DNA from: Paraburkholderia rhizosphaerae
Lineage (GTDB): Bacteria > Pseudomonadota > Gammaproteobacteria > Burkholderiales > Burkholderiaceae
Direction: 5' to 3'
Length of the DNA stretch: 64,000 nt
NCBI RefSeq assembly: GCF_004366595.1
Contig: NZ_SORE01000014.1
Span: forward strand, 62,001 to 126,000
Made by a program: the position numbers and the translations under genes. The notes beneath the pieces are model-generated. The model searched no databases. It worked only from the letters and a program-made list of their open reading frames with translations, and was not told the origin of the DNA. Below, piece by piece: positions 27,005 through 36,290 of the stretch; the stretch's first letter is position 1, and the number at the start of each line of letters is the position of its first letter.

Positions 27005-28129
27005 TCAGAGGCGCGTGCCGCTTGCCTCGTCGAACAGCGAAATGTGCGCGCCGTCGACCACGAACGCTGCCGTATCGCCCACCGCGACCGGCGTCTTTTT
27101 CTGATCGATCGACGCAACCTGCGCGCCATGATAATCGAGCCAGATAACCCGGTGGTTACCCATCGGTTCGACAAGTGACACTTTCGCACGCTCGCCGCCG
27201 GTATTCGCGGCAATCTCGCCGTCCAGTTCCACTCGCACGTCCTCGGGCCGCACCCCCAGCACGCACGGCAAACCGGGTACAGGCGCGCTGCGGAACGCGT
27301 AGCCTGACACATCGAGCGTGAAATGCGCGCCTTGAAAGCGCACACGGTCGTTATCCACCGTCAGCACGCCGTTCATCAGGTTCATCGCCGGCGAGCCGAG
27401 AAAAGTCGCGACAAACAGGTTTTCCGGCCGGGCGTACACCTGCGCCGGTGTGCCGAACTGCTGGATCACGCCGCTCTTCATCACCGCCATGCGCGTCGCC
27501 AGCGTCATCGCTTCGACCTGGTCGTGCGTGACGTAGATCATCGTCGCGTTCAGGCGCTGGTGCAGTTGCTTCAGTTCCCGGCGCAGTTCGGTGCGCAGCT
27601 TCGCATCGAGGTTCGATAACGGTTCGTCGAACAGGAATACGTCTGCTTCGCGTACGATTGCGCGGCCGATCGCGACGCGCTGTCGCTGCCCGCCCGATAG
27701 CTGCGCGGGCTTGCGTTTGAGCAGCGGCCCGAGTTGCAGCATGTCCGATGCGCGCGCGACGCGCCGCTCGATCTCCGCCTTCGGCGTGCCGTTGATGCGC
27801 AGCGCGAACGACAGGTTGCGCTCGACGCTCATCGTCGGATACAGCGCATACGACTGGAACACCAGCGCGACGCGACGGTCTTTCGGGTCCGCCCAGGTCA
27901 TGTCCTCGCCGGCAATTTCAATGCTGCCGTCGGCTACGTCGATTAGCCCGGCAATGCTGTGCAAAAGCGTCGACTTGCCGCAACCGGACGGCCCGAGCAG
28001 CACGACGAACTCGCCGCCGCGTACGTCGAGATCGAGCGCATCGATCACCGTGTTTGCGCCCAGTTGCACCTTCAGGTCGCGCACCGACACGTTCGCGAGG
28101 CCTGCGGGATTCGCTGCTACCGTTGCCAT
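27005..28129 (-). CDS. Sugar ABC transporter ATPase, MalK/UgpC type
   Basis: 374 residues. N-terminal ABC ATPase with Walker A GPSGCGKST, signature LSGGQRQRVAIGRAI, Walker B VFLFDEPLSNLD and H-loop VTHDQVEA. The C-terminal regulatory TOBE/OB region is from about 240 (GVRPEDVRVELDGE). This is the CUT1-family ATPase that energises uptake of oligosaccharides. It starts 2 nt downstream of the permease stop at 28132. All catalytic motifs are intact, in contrast to the orphan ATPase at 21989. Confidence 0.94.
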   Translation of the reverse strand: MATVAANPAGLANVSVRDLKVQLGANTVIDALDLDVRGGEFVVLLGPSGCGKSTLLHSIAGLIDVADGSIEIAGEDMTWADPKDRRVALVFQSYALYPTMSVERNLSFALRINGTPKAEIERRVARASDMLQLGPLLKRKPAQLSGGQRQRVAIGRAIVREADVFLFDEPLSNLDAKLRTELRRELKQLHQRLNATMIYVTHDQVEAMTLATRMAVMKSGVIQQFGTPAQVYARPENLFVATFLGSPAMNLMNGVLTVDNDRVRFQGAHFTLDVSGYAFRSAPVPGLPCVLGVRPEDVRVELDGEIAANTGGERAKVSLVEPMGNHRVIWLDYHGAQVASIDQKKTPVAVGDTAAFVVDGAHISLFDEASGTRL

Positions 28130-28131
28130 AG

Positions 28132-29088
28132 TTACCCCTTCACCGCGCCGGACGCGATACCGCGCACGAACCAGCGCCCCGAAATGAAGTAGACCGCGAG
28201 CGGCACCAACGATGTCAGCAGCGTCGCTGCCATATTCACGTTGTAGAAGCGCTCGCCGGTTGTCGTATTGATGATGTTGTTCAGCTGCACGGTCATCGGC
28301 AGGTTTTTCGTGCCGGCAAACACGAGGCCGAGCAGGTAGTCGTTCCAGATATTGGTCACCTGCAGGATCATCGCGACCACGATGATCGGCAGCGACATCG
28401 GCAGCATCAGTTGCAGGAAAATGCGCCAGAAACCGCCACCGTCGATCCGCGCGGCCTTGAACAGCTCGAGCGGTATGCCCGCGTAGTAGTTGCGGAACAA
28501 CAGCGTCATCACCGGCATGCCGAAAATGGTATGGATCAGCACGATGCCGGGCAGCGAGCTAAACAGGCGCACACTCGCCAGCACGCGCACCATCGGGTAG
28601 ATCATCACCTGGTACGGAATGAACGCGCCGACCAGCAATACGCCGAATAGCCACCCGGCACCGCGCGGCCGCCAGAACGACAGCGCATAGCCGTTCACCG
28701 CACCGACCGCGATCGACAGCACGGTGCTCGGCACGACGATACGCACCGAGTTCCAGAAGCCGACCTGAATGCCATTGCAGTCAAGCCCGGTGCACGCGGC
28801 CTGCCATGCGTCGACCCAGGGCCGCAGCGTCAGATGCGCGGGCCACGCGAGCAGATTGCCGAGGCGAATCTCGTCCATCGGTTTCACCGACGTCACCAGC
28901 ATCACATAGAGCGGTAACAGGAAAAACAGCGCGGAGAAGATCAGGAATGCATAGACGCCGATTCGCGCCGGTGAGAAGCGCGAGCGGCGCGGGCGTGGCC
29001 GCCGTGCGCGCGTGGCCGTGCCGGCATGCTGCGTGCCGCGTGTTTGCGGCATACGTGCGGCGTTTTCAGCGGGATCGAGCGTGCTCAT
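28132..29088 (-). CDS. Sugar ABC transporter permease, MalG-like
   Basis: 318 residues from the ATG at 29088, overlapping the upstream permease stop by one base (TGATG). A long basic N-terminus is followed by six membrane helices. The EAA loop YYAGIPLELFKAARIDGGGFWRIF (core E-L-x-x-A-A-x-I-D-G-x-x) contacts the ATPase. It ends GRWFVRGIASGAVKG, the typical MalG-type C-terminus. Inner-membrane half of the CUT1 importer. The open frame reaches further upstream but would run through the other permease. Confidence 0.93.
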   Translation of the reverse strand: MSTLDPAENAARMPQTRGTQHAGTATRARRPRPRRSRFSPARIGVYAFLIFSALFFLLPLYVMLVTSVKPMDEIRLGNLLAWPAHLTLRPWVDAWQAACTGLDCNGIQVGFWNSVRIVVPSTVLSIAVGAVNGYALSFWRPRGAGWLFGVLLVGAFIPYQVMIYPMVRVLASVRLFSSLPGIVLIHTIFGMPVMTLLFRNYYAGIPLELFKAARIDGGGFWRIFLQLMLPMSLPIIVVAMILQVTNIWNDYLLGLVFAGTKNLPMTVQLNNIINTTTGERFYNVNMAATLLTSLVPLAVYFISGRWFVRGIASGAVKG

Positions 29089-30074
29089 CACACGTCCTTT
29101 CGCGCAGCAGCGCGACTGCGTGCATAGAAAAACGGCGCGAGAATCGCGAGCACCGTCAGCAGCATCACGACCGACGCTGCCGACGCGAGCCCGATATTCG
29201 CACGGCCGAACAGATAATCCATGATGAACTTCGCGGGCACTTCGCTCGCGGTGCCAGGACCGCCCTGCGTCATTGCGACCACCGCGTCGTACAGCTTCAC
29301 GACCATCACGAAGAGCAACACGAACGCGGTCGATAGCGATGGCCCGAGCATCGGCACCACGATGCTCAAGTAGACGCGCCAGCGCGGAATGCCATCGAGG
29401 CGCGCCGCCTTCCATATTTCATCGTCGACGCCGCGCAAGCCCGCGAGCATCAGCGCCATCACGAGGCCCGATGCCTGCCAGACCGTCGCGATCACGATCG
29501 TATACACCACCCGGTCCTGATCGACGATCCAGTCGAAGCGCGCATGCTCGAAGCCGATCTTGTGCAACACCGCTTGCGCGCCGAGCGACGGATTGAGCAC
29601 CCATTGCCAGACGAGGCCGGTCGCGACAAACGACATCGCGTACGGATACAGGAAGACGGTGCGCAACACGCCTTCGGCGGCCACGCGCTGATCGATAAAA
29701 ATCGCGAGCAGCATGCCGATCACGATGCACGCGACGATAAAGCACGCGCCGTACAGCACGATATGCTGCAGCGACACCAGCCAGCGGTCGTTATGAAAGA
29801 GCCGCACGTACTGCGTGAAACCGACGAAGTCGTTCGACGGAAAGGTGCGCGAATTGCTAAGCGACACGCGCGCGGTCCATACCATCGTGCCGAGGTACGC
29901 GAACACGACGGTCAGCGCCATCGGCACCAACGCGATCCATGCGGCGATCGGCCAGCGCTTGCGCAACGGCCGGCCGCGCCCGCTGGCGCCTACGGTACGC
30001 GCTCCGGCGCCGGAGCCCGAGCGTCCTGCCTCGTTCGCGACGTCCGGCAATGCATGCGACTTCAGCGCACCCAT
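29088..30074 (-). CDS. Sugar ABC transporter permease, MalF/UgpA-like
   Basis: 328 residues. A basic N-terminus rich in Gly/Arg precedes six membrane helices. The EAA loop is LRGVDDEIWKAARLDGIPRWRVYLSIVVP, with core D-x-E-I-x-x-A-A-x-L-D-G. The region TQGGPGTASEVPAKFIMDY is the conserved MalF-type extracellular/TM junction. It begins 7 nt after the binding-protein stop and pairs with the MalG-like permease. Confidence 0.93.
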   Translation of the reverse strand: MGALKSHALPDVANEAGRSGSGAGARTVGASGRGRPLRKRWPIAAWIALVPMALTVVFAYLGTMVWTARVSLSNSRTFPSNDFVGFTQYVRLFHNDRWLVSLQHIVLYGACFIVACIVIGMLLAIFIDQRVAAEGVLRTVFLYPYAMSFVATGLVWQWVLNPSLGAQAVLHKIGFEHARFDWIVDQDRVVYTIVIATVWQASGLVMALMLAGLRGVDDEIWKAARLDGIPRWRVYLSIVVPMLGPSLSTAFVLLFVMVVKLYDAVVAMTQGGPGTASEVPAKFIMDYLFGRANIGLASAASVVMLLTVLAILAPFFYARSRAAARKDV

Positions 30075-30081
30075 CGTTCGC

Positions 30082-31338
30082 TCATCCCTTCAGCGCGCCG
30101 GCGAACGCCTTTTGCGCATCGTCGACCGACTGGTTCCTGTTCCAGAAGTTCGTGATCACGTCCGTCAATGCGCCCTGCACGTCCGGCGTCACCAGCATTT
30201 CCGGATTCGGCAACTGCCGCGACTTGTCTTTCATGATCGCGATCCCCTCTTTCGCGCACACATCGAGCTGGCTTGCGTCGATGTCCGGACGAATCGGAAT
30301 CGAGCCCTTGCGCGCGCTGAACGCCACTTGCGCGGACGGTGAGGTCATCACTGTCGCCAGCAGATTCTGCGCTTTAATCGCGTTCGCGTTGTCGGTCTTC
30401 GGAAACACGAACACGTCGCCGGCCACCAGATACGGCGAATGCGGACCAAAGCCCGGGAAACAGCCGAAATCCTTGCCGGCCGATTGCTTCGCCGCCGAGA
30501 ATTCGCCTTTCGCCCAGTCGCCCATGATCTGCACGCCGGCCTTGCCGGAAATCACCAGCGCGGTTGCGTCGTTCCAGTTTCGTCCGGGCGAACCGGGGTC
30601 GACGTAGTCATGCAACTTCTTGAACGACGCGAGCACCTTCTTGAACGCATCGGATTTCACCGCGTTCACGTCGCGGTCGCGGTACACCTTCAAATACAGG
30701 TCCTGCCCGCCGACGTCCGCGAAAATCGCGTCGAACGTGATCTTTTCCTGCCACGGCTGGCCGCCGAACGCGAGCGGAATCACGCCGGCTTTCTTCAGCT
30801 TGTCGAGGTCGCCGACGAATTCGTCGAAATTCTGCGGCTCGTTCGTGATGCCTGCTTTCTGGAACAGCGGCTTCGAATAGAAGTACCAGCCTTGCATGTG
30901 AATATCGACCGGTGTTGCATAGTAATGGCCGTTCACACGAATGCTGTCGAGAATCGACTGCGGGAAGATCGCCGCCCAGTTTTCCTTCGTTGCAACCGTA
31001 TCGACGTTATTCAGCAGGCCCTGGTCGATCAGATCGTGAAACTGTTTGGACGTATTGAACTGCGCGGCGGTCGGCGGATCGCCACCGACAATCCGGTTGA
31101 TCGCGGTCGCGCGCGCCTGGTCGGCGCCGGCCACTGCGTTGTCGATCCATTGGCCGCCTGCCTTGTCGTACGCATCGGCAAACTGACGGATCGCCGCCGA
31201 TTCGCCACCCGACGTCCACCAGTGAATCACGTTCGCCTTCAGCGGCTCGGCCGCGTGTGCGAGCACGCCGCATAGCGTCAACGCGGATGCGAGCGCCACG
31301 GCGACGCCGCCCGACGCGCTGAATCTTCTGCTCTTCAT
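30082..31338 (-). CDS. Sugar ABC transporter substrate-binding protein
   Basis: 418 residues from the ATG at 31338. Sec signal peptide: basic start MKSRR, a hydrophobic core and an AHAAEP cleavage region. Family 1 binding-protein features are NVIHWWTSGGESAAIRQFAD at the mature N-terminus, with IMGDWAKGEF and FVFPKTDNANA further on. Residues such as the paired Trp in HWW are typical sugar-stacking positions. It delivers sugar (likely glucoside/oligoglucoside, from the neighbouring glucosidase) to the permeases. It resembles glucose/mannose-type CUT1 binding proteins. Confidence 0.93.
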   Translation of the reverse strand: MKSRRFSASGGVAVALASALTLCGVLAHAAEPLKANVIHWWTSGGESAAIRQFADAYDKAGGQWIDNAVAGADQARATAINRIVGGDPPTAAQFNTSKQFHDLIDQGLLNNVDTVATKENWAAIFPQSILDSIRVNGHYYATPVDIHMQGWYFYSKPLFQKAGITNEPQNFDEFVGDLDKLKKAGVIPLAFGGQPWQEKITFDAIFADVGGQDLYLKVYRDRDVNAVKSDAFKKVLASFKKLHDYVDPGSPGRNWNDATALVISGKAGVQIMGDWAKGEFSAAKQSAGKDFGCFPGFGPHSPYLVAGDVFVFPKTDNANAIKAQNLLATVMTSPSAQVAFSARKGSIPIRPDIDASQLDVCAKEGIAIMKDKSRQLPNPEMLVTPDVQGALTDVITNFWNRNQSVDDAQKAFAGALKG

Positions 31339-31388
31339 TCCGTCTCCTTCAGGCTTCGCGCCTGCTTTTTTCAAAGTAAGCTGCACAC

Positions 31389-31404
31389 GCATCGCCGGCG
31401 ATGC
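31389..31404. promoter_or_regulatory. Perfect 16-bp palindrome between glucosidase and binding-protein genes
   Basis: GCATCGCCGGCGATGC is self-complementary and lies in the 104-nt gap before the binding-protein gene. It might form a stem in the mRNA that stabilises or separates expression of the downstream gene, as often occurs before a highly expressed binding protein. It could also be a second regulator site, although it does not contain the GAAGCGCTTC core of the operator at 32904. No T-run follows, so it is not a classical terminator. Confidence 0.35.
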
Positions 31405-31442
31405 CGGCATGCACGATCAAGAGTAGGACGAAAGACGCAGGA

Positions 31443-32858
31443 TCAGGCGCGCGAGGCGCGTTCCTGCAGGAACTTAGCGATCAGTTGCGCGCTGCGTTTG
31501 ACGGTGCGCTGCTGCGTCCGGTAGTCGACATGCACGACGCCAAAGCGCCGCTCATAGCCGAACGCCCATTCGAAGTTATCGAGCAGCGACCAGACGAAAT
31601 AGCCGCGCACATCGACGCCCTCCGCGATCGCCTGATCGACCGCCGCGAGGTGGCGCTTCAGGAATGCAATACGCTGCGCGTCGTCGACGCGGCCGTCGCT
31701 GACCCTGTCGTCGGACGCCATGCCGTTTTCGGTGATATAGATCGGCGGCAGCGCCGGATAGTTGCGGTGGAAACCGATCAGCAGATCGCGCAGCCCTTCC
31801 GGGTAGACTTCCCAGCCCATCTGCGTGCGCTCGACGCCGGCCAGCGGCACTTCGGTGTAGCCGTGCGCGCCATCGCTTTGCACGTTGGTGCGGAAGTAAT
31901 AGTTGATGCCGAGGAAATCGAGCGGCGCGTGAATGGTCCGCATATCGCCGTCGAGCACGAGCGGCTCGGCCTCGGGCCAAAGCGACCATAGGTCTCGCGG
32001 ATACTCGCCTTTGAGCAGCGGGTCGAGAATCCACGCATTGTGCTGCACCTCGAACAGATGCGCGGCGCGCTTGTCCTCGGCGCTCAGCGAATTCGCCGAG
32101 CTCTTGCCGACATTCGCGACGATGCCCTTTTTCGAAGCCGGATCGTTCTCGCGCAATACCGCGGTCGCAAGACCATGCGCGAGCAGCAGATGATGCATCG
32201 CCTGCGTCGCATAGCGCGTATTCGCGAGGCCCGGCGCATGATGGCCGTTGCCATAGCCGAGAAACGCGGAGCACCACGGCTCGTTGAGCGTCATCCATGC
32301 ATCGACGTGGCCGCCCAGCTCACGGCTCATCAGGTCCGCGTAATCGGCGAAACGGTAGGCGGTATCGCGATTGAGCCAACCGCCGCGATCTTCGAGATGC
32401 TGCGGCAAGTCCCAGTGGTAGAGCGTGACGAAGGTCTGCACGCCATTGTCCTTCAGCTTGCCGAGCAGACGCTTGTAGAAATCGACGCCTTTGCGGTTCG
32501 GCCGGCCCGCTTCATCCATCACGCGCGGCCATGCAATCGATAGCCGGTACGCTTCGAAGTTCAGTGACGTGAGCAGTTCGATGTCGCTTTCCCACCGGTG
32601 GTAGTGGTCGCACGCGACTGCGCCGGTGTCGCCATGCAGCACCTTGCCGGGCGTCGCGGAGAACGTGTCCCAGATCGACGGCAGGCGGCCGTCTTCACTG
32701 ACCGCGCCTTCGATCTGATACGACGCGGTCGCCGCACCAAGCAGGAAGTTCTTGCGCCAGAGCGCGGAGCCGGCAGGCGGCGTGAAGGGGTCGCTGAGGG
32801 CATCACTGACCGCTTCGCTGCGTGCGGTGTCAGAGGATTCAACTGCGTGTTGAGTCAC
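31443..32858 (-). CDS. Beta-glucosidase, glycoside hydrolase family 1
   Basis: 471 residues from a GTG at 32858 (AAGGAG 5 nt upstream). GH1 hallmarks: N-terminal FLLGAATASYQIEGA, acid/base Glu in TLNEPW, and nucleophile Glu in YITENG. The substrate pocket has the QIEGA Gln and the C-terminal VWSLLDNFEWAFGYERRFG. No signal peptide, so it acts in the cytoplasm on imported beta-glucosides, releasing glucose. First gene of the six-gene operon and directly behind the LacI operator. Active-site residues are all intact. Confidence 0.96.
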   Translation of the reverse strand: MTQHAVESSDTARSEAVSDALSDPFTPPAGSALWRKNFLLGAATASYQIEGAVSEDGRLPSIWDTFSATPGKVLHGDTGAVACDHYHRWESDIELLTSLNFEAYRLSIAWPRVMDEAGRPNRKGVDFYKRLLGKLKDNGVQTFVTLYHWDLPQHLEDRGGWLNRDTAYRFADYADLMSRELGGHVDAWMTLNEPWCSAFLGYGNGHHAPGLANTRYATQAMHHLLLAHGLATAVLRENDPASKKGIVANVGKSSANSLSAEDKRAAHLFEVQHNAWILDPLLKGEYPRDLWSLWPEAEPLVLDGDMRTIHAPLDFLGINYYFRTNVQSDGAHGYTEVPLAGVERTQMGWEVYPEGLRDLLIGFHRNYPALPPIYITENGMASDDRVSDGRVDDAQRIAFLKRHLAAVDQAIAEGVDVRGYFVWSLLDNFEWAFGYERRFGVVHVDYRTQQRTVKRSAQLIAKFLQERASRA

Positions 32859-32903
32859 GGAAACTCCTTGCCAGATTGAACCGCGGGGTCGCTGAACGCG
32901 CCG

Positions 32904-32923
32904 GGATGGAAGCGCTTCCATCC
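32904..32923. promoter_or_regulatory. LacI-family operator, perfect 20-bp palindrome
   Basis: A perfectly symmetric 20-bp site with central core TGGAAGCGCTTCCA, the classic LacI/CcpA/PurR-type operator with a central CpG. Its nearer edge is 46 nt upstream of the glucosidase start. On the minus strand a weak TATTGT -10-like box at 32960-32955 would place the site just downstream of transcription start, as a roadblock. The predicted binder is the LacI protein encoded at the end of the operon (25952-26977). Confidence 0.85.
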
Positions 32924-33118
32924 GTCCGTTGCGCACAATATCAGCGGCACTTTCCGCGCAGCAATCCGGGTTTCTCTGGAGGACCAGAAAGCACGTGCCA
33001 TGGCGCACTCGGCCATGCATGCGACACGCATCAGCGCATGCGCGATTGACGAACGTCGCACGTCGGGACGCCCTGTGCCTCTCGAAGAGGGAGCCGCCCC
33101 GCGCAATTCCACGATGCT

Positions 33119-34825
33119 TTACGCAACACCGACATCGCTCTTGTACACGTAGTTCTCGCTGCCGGGATGTTTCTTCTGGTAGATATCGACCACCTCGTCG
33201 CGCAACGTATTGGTCCGCTCACGCAGATTGCTGGCTTCGAGTTCCTCCGAAATGTTCCCCAGCGCGATGCCTGCCAACGCAAAGCCGATCGAAACAAACG
33301 GCCCGAAGACCGGAATGAACGAACTCATGCCGCCCGCTACACCAAGCACGCTCGCCGCAAGATTCAACTTGTCCTGCGTCGTCACGCTGCCACTCGCGAC
33401 CTTCTTGATGTACGAATCGATGCGCGCGCCCATGTCCGCGACTGCGAATGTGGTATTGATGGCCGCCGGCCCAAGTTGCGCCTTCAACGCGGGGGAGATC
33501 TTGAGCCATTCGGGGAGGTTCTCCGAAGGCGCGGAAATCGCCTTCTGATACTTGAGGAAGTTCTCGCGATAGTCGGTCTTCAGTTTCTCCAGCTTGCTGA
33601 CCTGCTGCTCCGGTGTGAGTCCGGCCAGGCTATTGGCCTCGGTGAGCGTGTTCACCTGCTGATTCAGCATCTCAAGACTCGTGGGAACGTCTTCAGTGGC
33701 CAATTCGAAGCCCTGCGCCAGCTCCTCTTCGCGGCGCCGATACGACAGCAACTTCGCGCCAAGCCGTTCGGCCGCATCGGCCTTCGACAGCCCCGCAACC
33801 GAAGCATCGGTGTACTTGCCGGACTTCAACTGGTCGCGAATCGGTTTCATCTCGTCTTCCAGCTGCGCGAAGTCTGACTCGCGCTGCGCCTTGGTTGCGG
33901 AAATGTCCCGCTTGTTTGCCGCAACCAGTTGCTCGGCCAGTTCGATTTTGCCCTCGGCTTGCGTCGACAATTCGGCAAGACTCGCGGGCTTCTGGTTGTC
34001 CGGCACTTTCTCCAGCTCGTCGACAATGTGCTGCTTCTGCTGATCGCGCATCTCCTGCAGTTGCTGATCGAGCCGCTCGAAGTACTGCCTCTTGCTCTGC
34101 GCCATCGTCGCTTCGTGCTCCTGTTGCGACATCGCCGGCGTATGGGCCAGCGCGCTGTCGGCGTCGGTTTTCAATGCACCGGCCGGCAGCGGCGTACCGC
34201 TGCCGGCTTCGAGCACGACGCTATCCGCCGGCACGGTCGACGGCAGACTGCCGATGCTGGTCGGGTTACCCATTTGCGTCTGCCATTGCTTCACCAGATA
34301 GTTGCCGACGTCGGCGCCAAGGCCGGCGGTTACTTCGGTGAAGCCTTCACCCATCAGGGCGGTGGCGGAAACGATGTCGTCAGTCGCGTCCTCGCCGGCT
34401 TTGCGCTTACGCTGCGCGCTTTCGATATACGACGCTGCCTTCGAAAAGTTCGCTGTAGCCGAATTCAGGCGCGTCAGCCCAAGCGTGCCAACCCGCACAC
34501 CTGGCGGCACATAGCCGCCTTTCACCTGCAGCTTGCTCAATACGGAGTCGACCACCAGTTTCGAGTTGTTAAAACGGCTGTCGCCGAACAGCAGCTGACG
34601 GACAATGGTGCTCGCGTACTTCGCGTACGTGTTGTATTCAGCGAGCGTGGCCAGCTTGGCGGGTTTTTGCGGGTCGGGCGTTTTTGACTGCGTGGCGGCC
34701 ATGCTGTCCGTGTCGCCAGATTGGCGCTGCCCGGCGGGTTGGACGGCGATATTTCCATTTGAGCCGCTCGAGGCCGCTGGCTGGGCCCCGGTTAGTGTGT
34801 CGCGTTGCGCGCCTTCTGTTTTCAT
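33119..34825 (-). CDS. Unrecognised 568-residue protein with coiled coil and C-terminal hydrophobic hairpin
   Basis: I use the ATG at 34825, preceded by TGGAGA; another ATG in frame lies at 34855. No signal peptide. The first ~60 residues are Gly/Ser/Thr/Gln-rich and look disordered, as in type III-secreted proteins. A long Glu/Lys/Gln-rich helical region (about 235-440, e.g. FERLDQQLQEMRDQQKQHIV) suggests coiled coil. Near the C-terminus (about 490-530) LNLAASVLGVAGGMSSFIPVF then GPFVSIGFALAGIALGNI forms two adjacent hydrophobic helices, like a membrane-inserting hairpin. The last 40 residues are charged. Possible secreted effector, translocator or pore-former. No family is assigned. It is divergent from an AraC regulator. 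Confidence 0.75.
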   Translation of the reverse strand: MKTEGAQRDTLTGAQPAASSGSNGNIAVQPAGQRQSGDTDSMAATQSKTPDPQKPAKLATLAEYNTYAKYASTIVRQLLFGDSRFNNSKLVVDSVLSKLQVKGGYVPPGVRVGTLGLTRLNSATANFSKAASYIESAQRKRKAGEDATDDIVSATALMGEGFTEVTAGLGADVGNYLVKQWQTQMGNPTSIGSLPSTVPADSVVLEAGSGTPLPAGALKTDADSALAHTPAMSQQEHEATMAQSKRQYFERLDQQLQEMRDQQKQHIVDELEKVPDNQKPASLAELSTQAEGKIELAEQLVAANKRDISATKAQRESDFAQLEDEMKPIRDQLKSGKYTDASVAGLSKADAAERLGAKLLSYRRREEELAQGFELATEDVPTSLEMLNQQVNTLTEANSLAGLTPEQQVSKLEKLKTDYRENFLKYQKAISAPSENLPEWLKISPALKAQLGPAAINTTFAVADMGARIDSYIKKVASGSVTTQDKLNLAASVLGVAGGMSSFIPVFGPFVSIGFALAGIALGNISEELEASNLRERTNTLRDEVVDIYQKKHPGSENYVYKSDVGVA

Positions 34826-35233
34826 CGTGTCTCCAGAGTTGATCTTGCGATTCATTCGACATCCGAACCGTCACGGCTTGCTTGACGGCGATTCATTGTG
34901 AATGACCGATCTTCCCCGATTGGCGTAATGCTGCATTTTCCATGGTGTGCTGTACCGCGTCATGGCCCCGGCCAGCGCAACGCTTGTTGATTCCCCGTGT
35001 CCTCCCGTTGACGGCGCTGCAACTGCGCGCGTGCGCGGCAATTCTCATGAGACGCGCGGAATATTCTCGCGCTTCAGTTGTTCTTCGAGCTGAAGGAGCC
35101 ACCGCGCTGTGTACTGCCTCGTCACCGCCCCCCCCTGACTCAGGCGAGTTCGCCTTCGCGATCAGGCTCGCCGCAGAGCATTGTTAGCATCTGGAAAGGA
35201 TTGCATCCAATCGAGAAAAGGAAACGGTCGGGC
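34826..35233. other. Divergent intergenic region between the coiled-coil protein gene and the AraC gene
   Basis: 408 nt. Expected to contain promoters for both divergent genes. The rightward gene has GGAAAC about 10 nt before its ATG. Open frames across the region have no features. I saw no strong palindrome. Confidence 0.35.
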
Positions 35234-36226
35234 ATGGACAGCGGTTTTTACGAAACGAGTTGGGATGGTGCGCCGCAAGGCCGGCCCGCCTGGATCGATA
35301 GGGTTTCGACGCAGGGCATGTCTTGCCGCGTTGACGCTTACCGTTCCGGCGCATCGTCGTTCACCTTCGCGGGCGCCGGCCAGACGGGCATCATCAACGT
35401 CAATCTTGCGTGGCAATCGGTATCGCCGGCTACGCGTTGCGACGCGAGCAACTGGAACGGCGAGCATCTGTTTGTGAAGGTCGTGAAGAGCGGCACGATG
35501 TCGATCGAACAGCGCGGACAGACGACCACGTTCGGCCCGGGCGACATCGCCGTGGTCGATCCGCTGCATACGTTCAACGAGTCGTTTTGCGAACCGACAC
35601 GCGTGTCGATCCTACGCATGCCGAAGTCGGCGCTACGCGAACGCGGACTGCGCCACCAGTTTGCGGCAATCTGCTGTCCAAACCCGGCGTCAGCCGATGT
35701 CGTTGCGGTGCGCGGGTTCGTGCTGAATCTCGCGTCGCTGGCCGGCCACGCAAGCGACGCGCTGCTCGCGCGCCTCGGCGAACAGTGTCTCGACCTGATG
35801 GACGTGCTGGTCAACGACCGCGACGGACCGGCAACCGGCCGCACCAGCGCCGCGACCGTGCTACGCGCGAAGCAGGTGATCGCGCGCCGGATTGGCGACC
35901 CCGAACTGAGCGTGGTCAGTCTCGCGGCCGAGCTGAATATTTCGATCAGTTGCCTGACGCGCGCGTTAAAGGCGAGCGGGCTGTCGCCGATGCGCCATGC
36001 GTGGGCGATGCGCGTCGAACATGCGGCGCAGTTGCTTGCGCGGGCGCCGCAAGGCGCGATTCAGGACGTCGCATACCAATGCGGCTTTGCGAGCGCGGCC
36101 CACTTCAGCCGCGCGTTCAAGGAGCGCTACGGGATGACGCCGCGCGAGTACGCGGCAAGCCATAAGACTTCGCGCGGCGGGGCGGCTCGACCGAACGTGA
36201 ACGGATCGCCGGACAGCGCCGGTTAG
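35234..36226 (+). CDS. AraC-family transcriptional regulator
   Basis: 330 residues from the ATG at 35234. The N-terminal AraC_binding_2-type cupin region contains TFGPGDIAVVDPLHTFNESF, and the C-terminal ~100 residues form the double HTH. The first HTH is LAAELNISISCLTRALKASG and the second VAYQCGFASAAHFSRAFKERYG, followed by the canonical M-T-P-R-E-Y. This domain set occurs in regulators such as FeaR/AlkS-like proteins. It is divergent from the 568-aa coiled-coil protein gene, its best target candidate. It has a dispensable-looking low-complexity tail. Confidence 0.9.
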   Translation: MDSGFYETSWDGAPQGRPAWIDRVSTQGMSCRVDAYRSGASSFTFAGAGQTGIINVNLAWQSVSPATRCDASNWNGEHLFVKVVKSGTMSIEQRGQTTTFGPGDIAVVDPLHTFNESFCEPTRVSILRMPKSALRERGLRHQFAAICCPNPASADVVAVRGFVLNLASLAGHASDALLARLGEQCLDLMDVLVNDRDGPATGRTSAATVLRAKQVIARRIGDPELSVVSLAAELNISISCLTRALKASGLSPMRHAWAMRVEHAAQLLARAPQGAIQDVAYQCGFASAAHFSRAFKERYGMTPREYAASHKTSRGGAARPNVNGSPDSAG

Positions 36227-36290
36227 CGCCGCCGGTTAGCACCGGGTAGCGCCCCCGCGGCATTCGACGGCCGTTGGGTCGGCTACGCGA

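Noticed and set aside
31389-31404. Intrinsic terminator between the glucosidase and the binding-protein gene
   Set aside because: The palindrome is GC-rich but no T-run follows on either strand.
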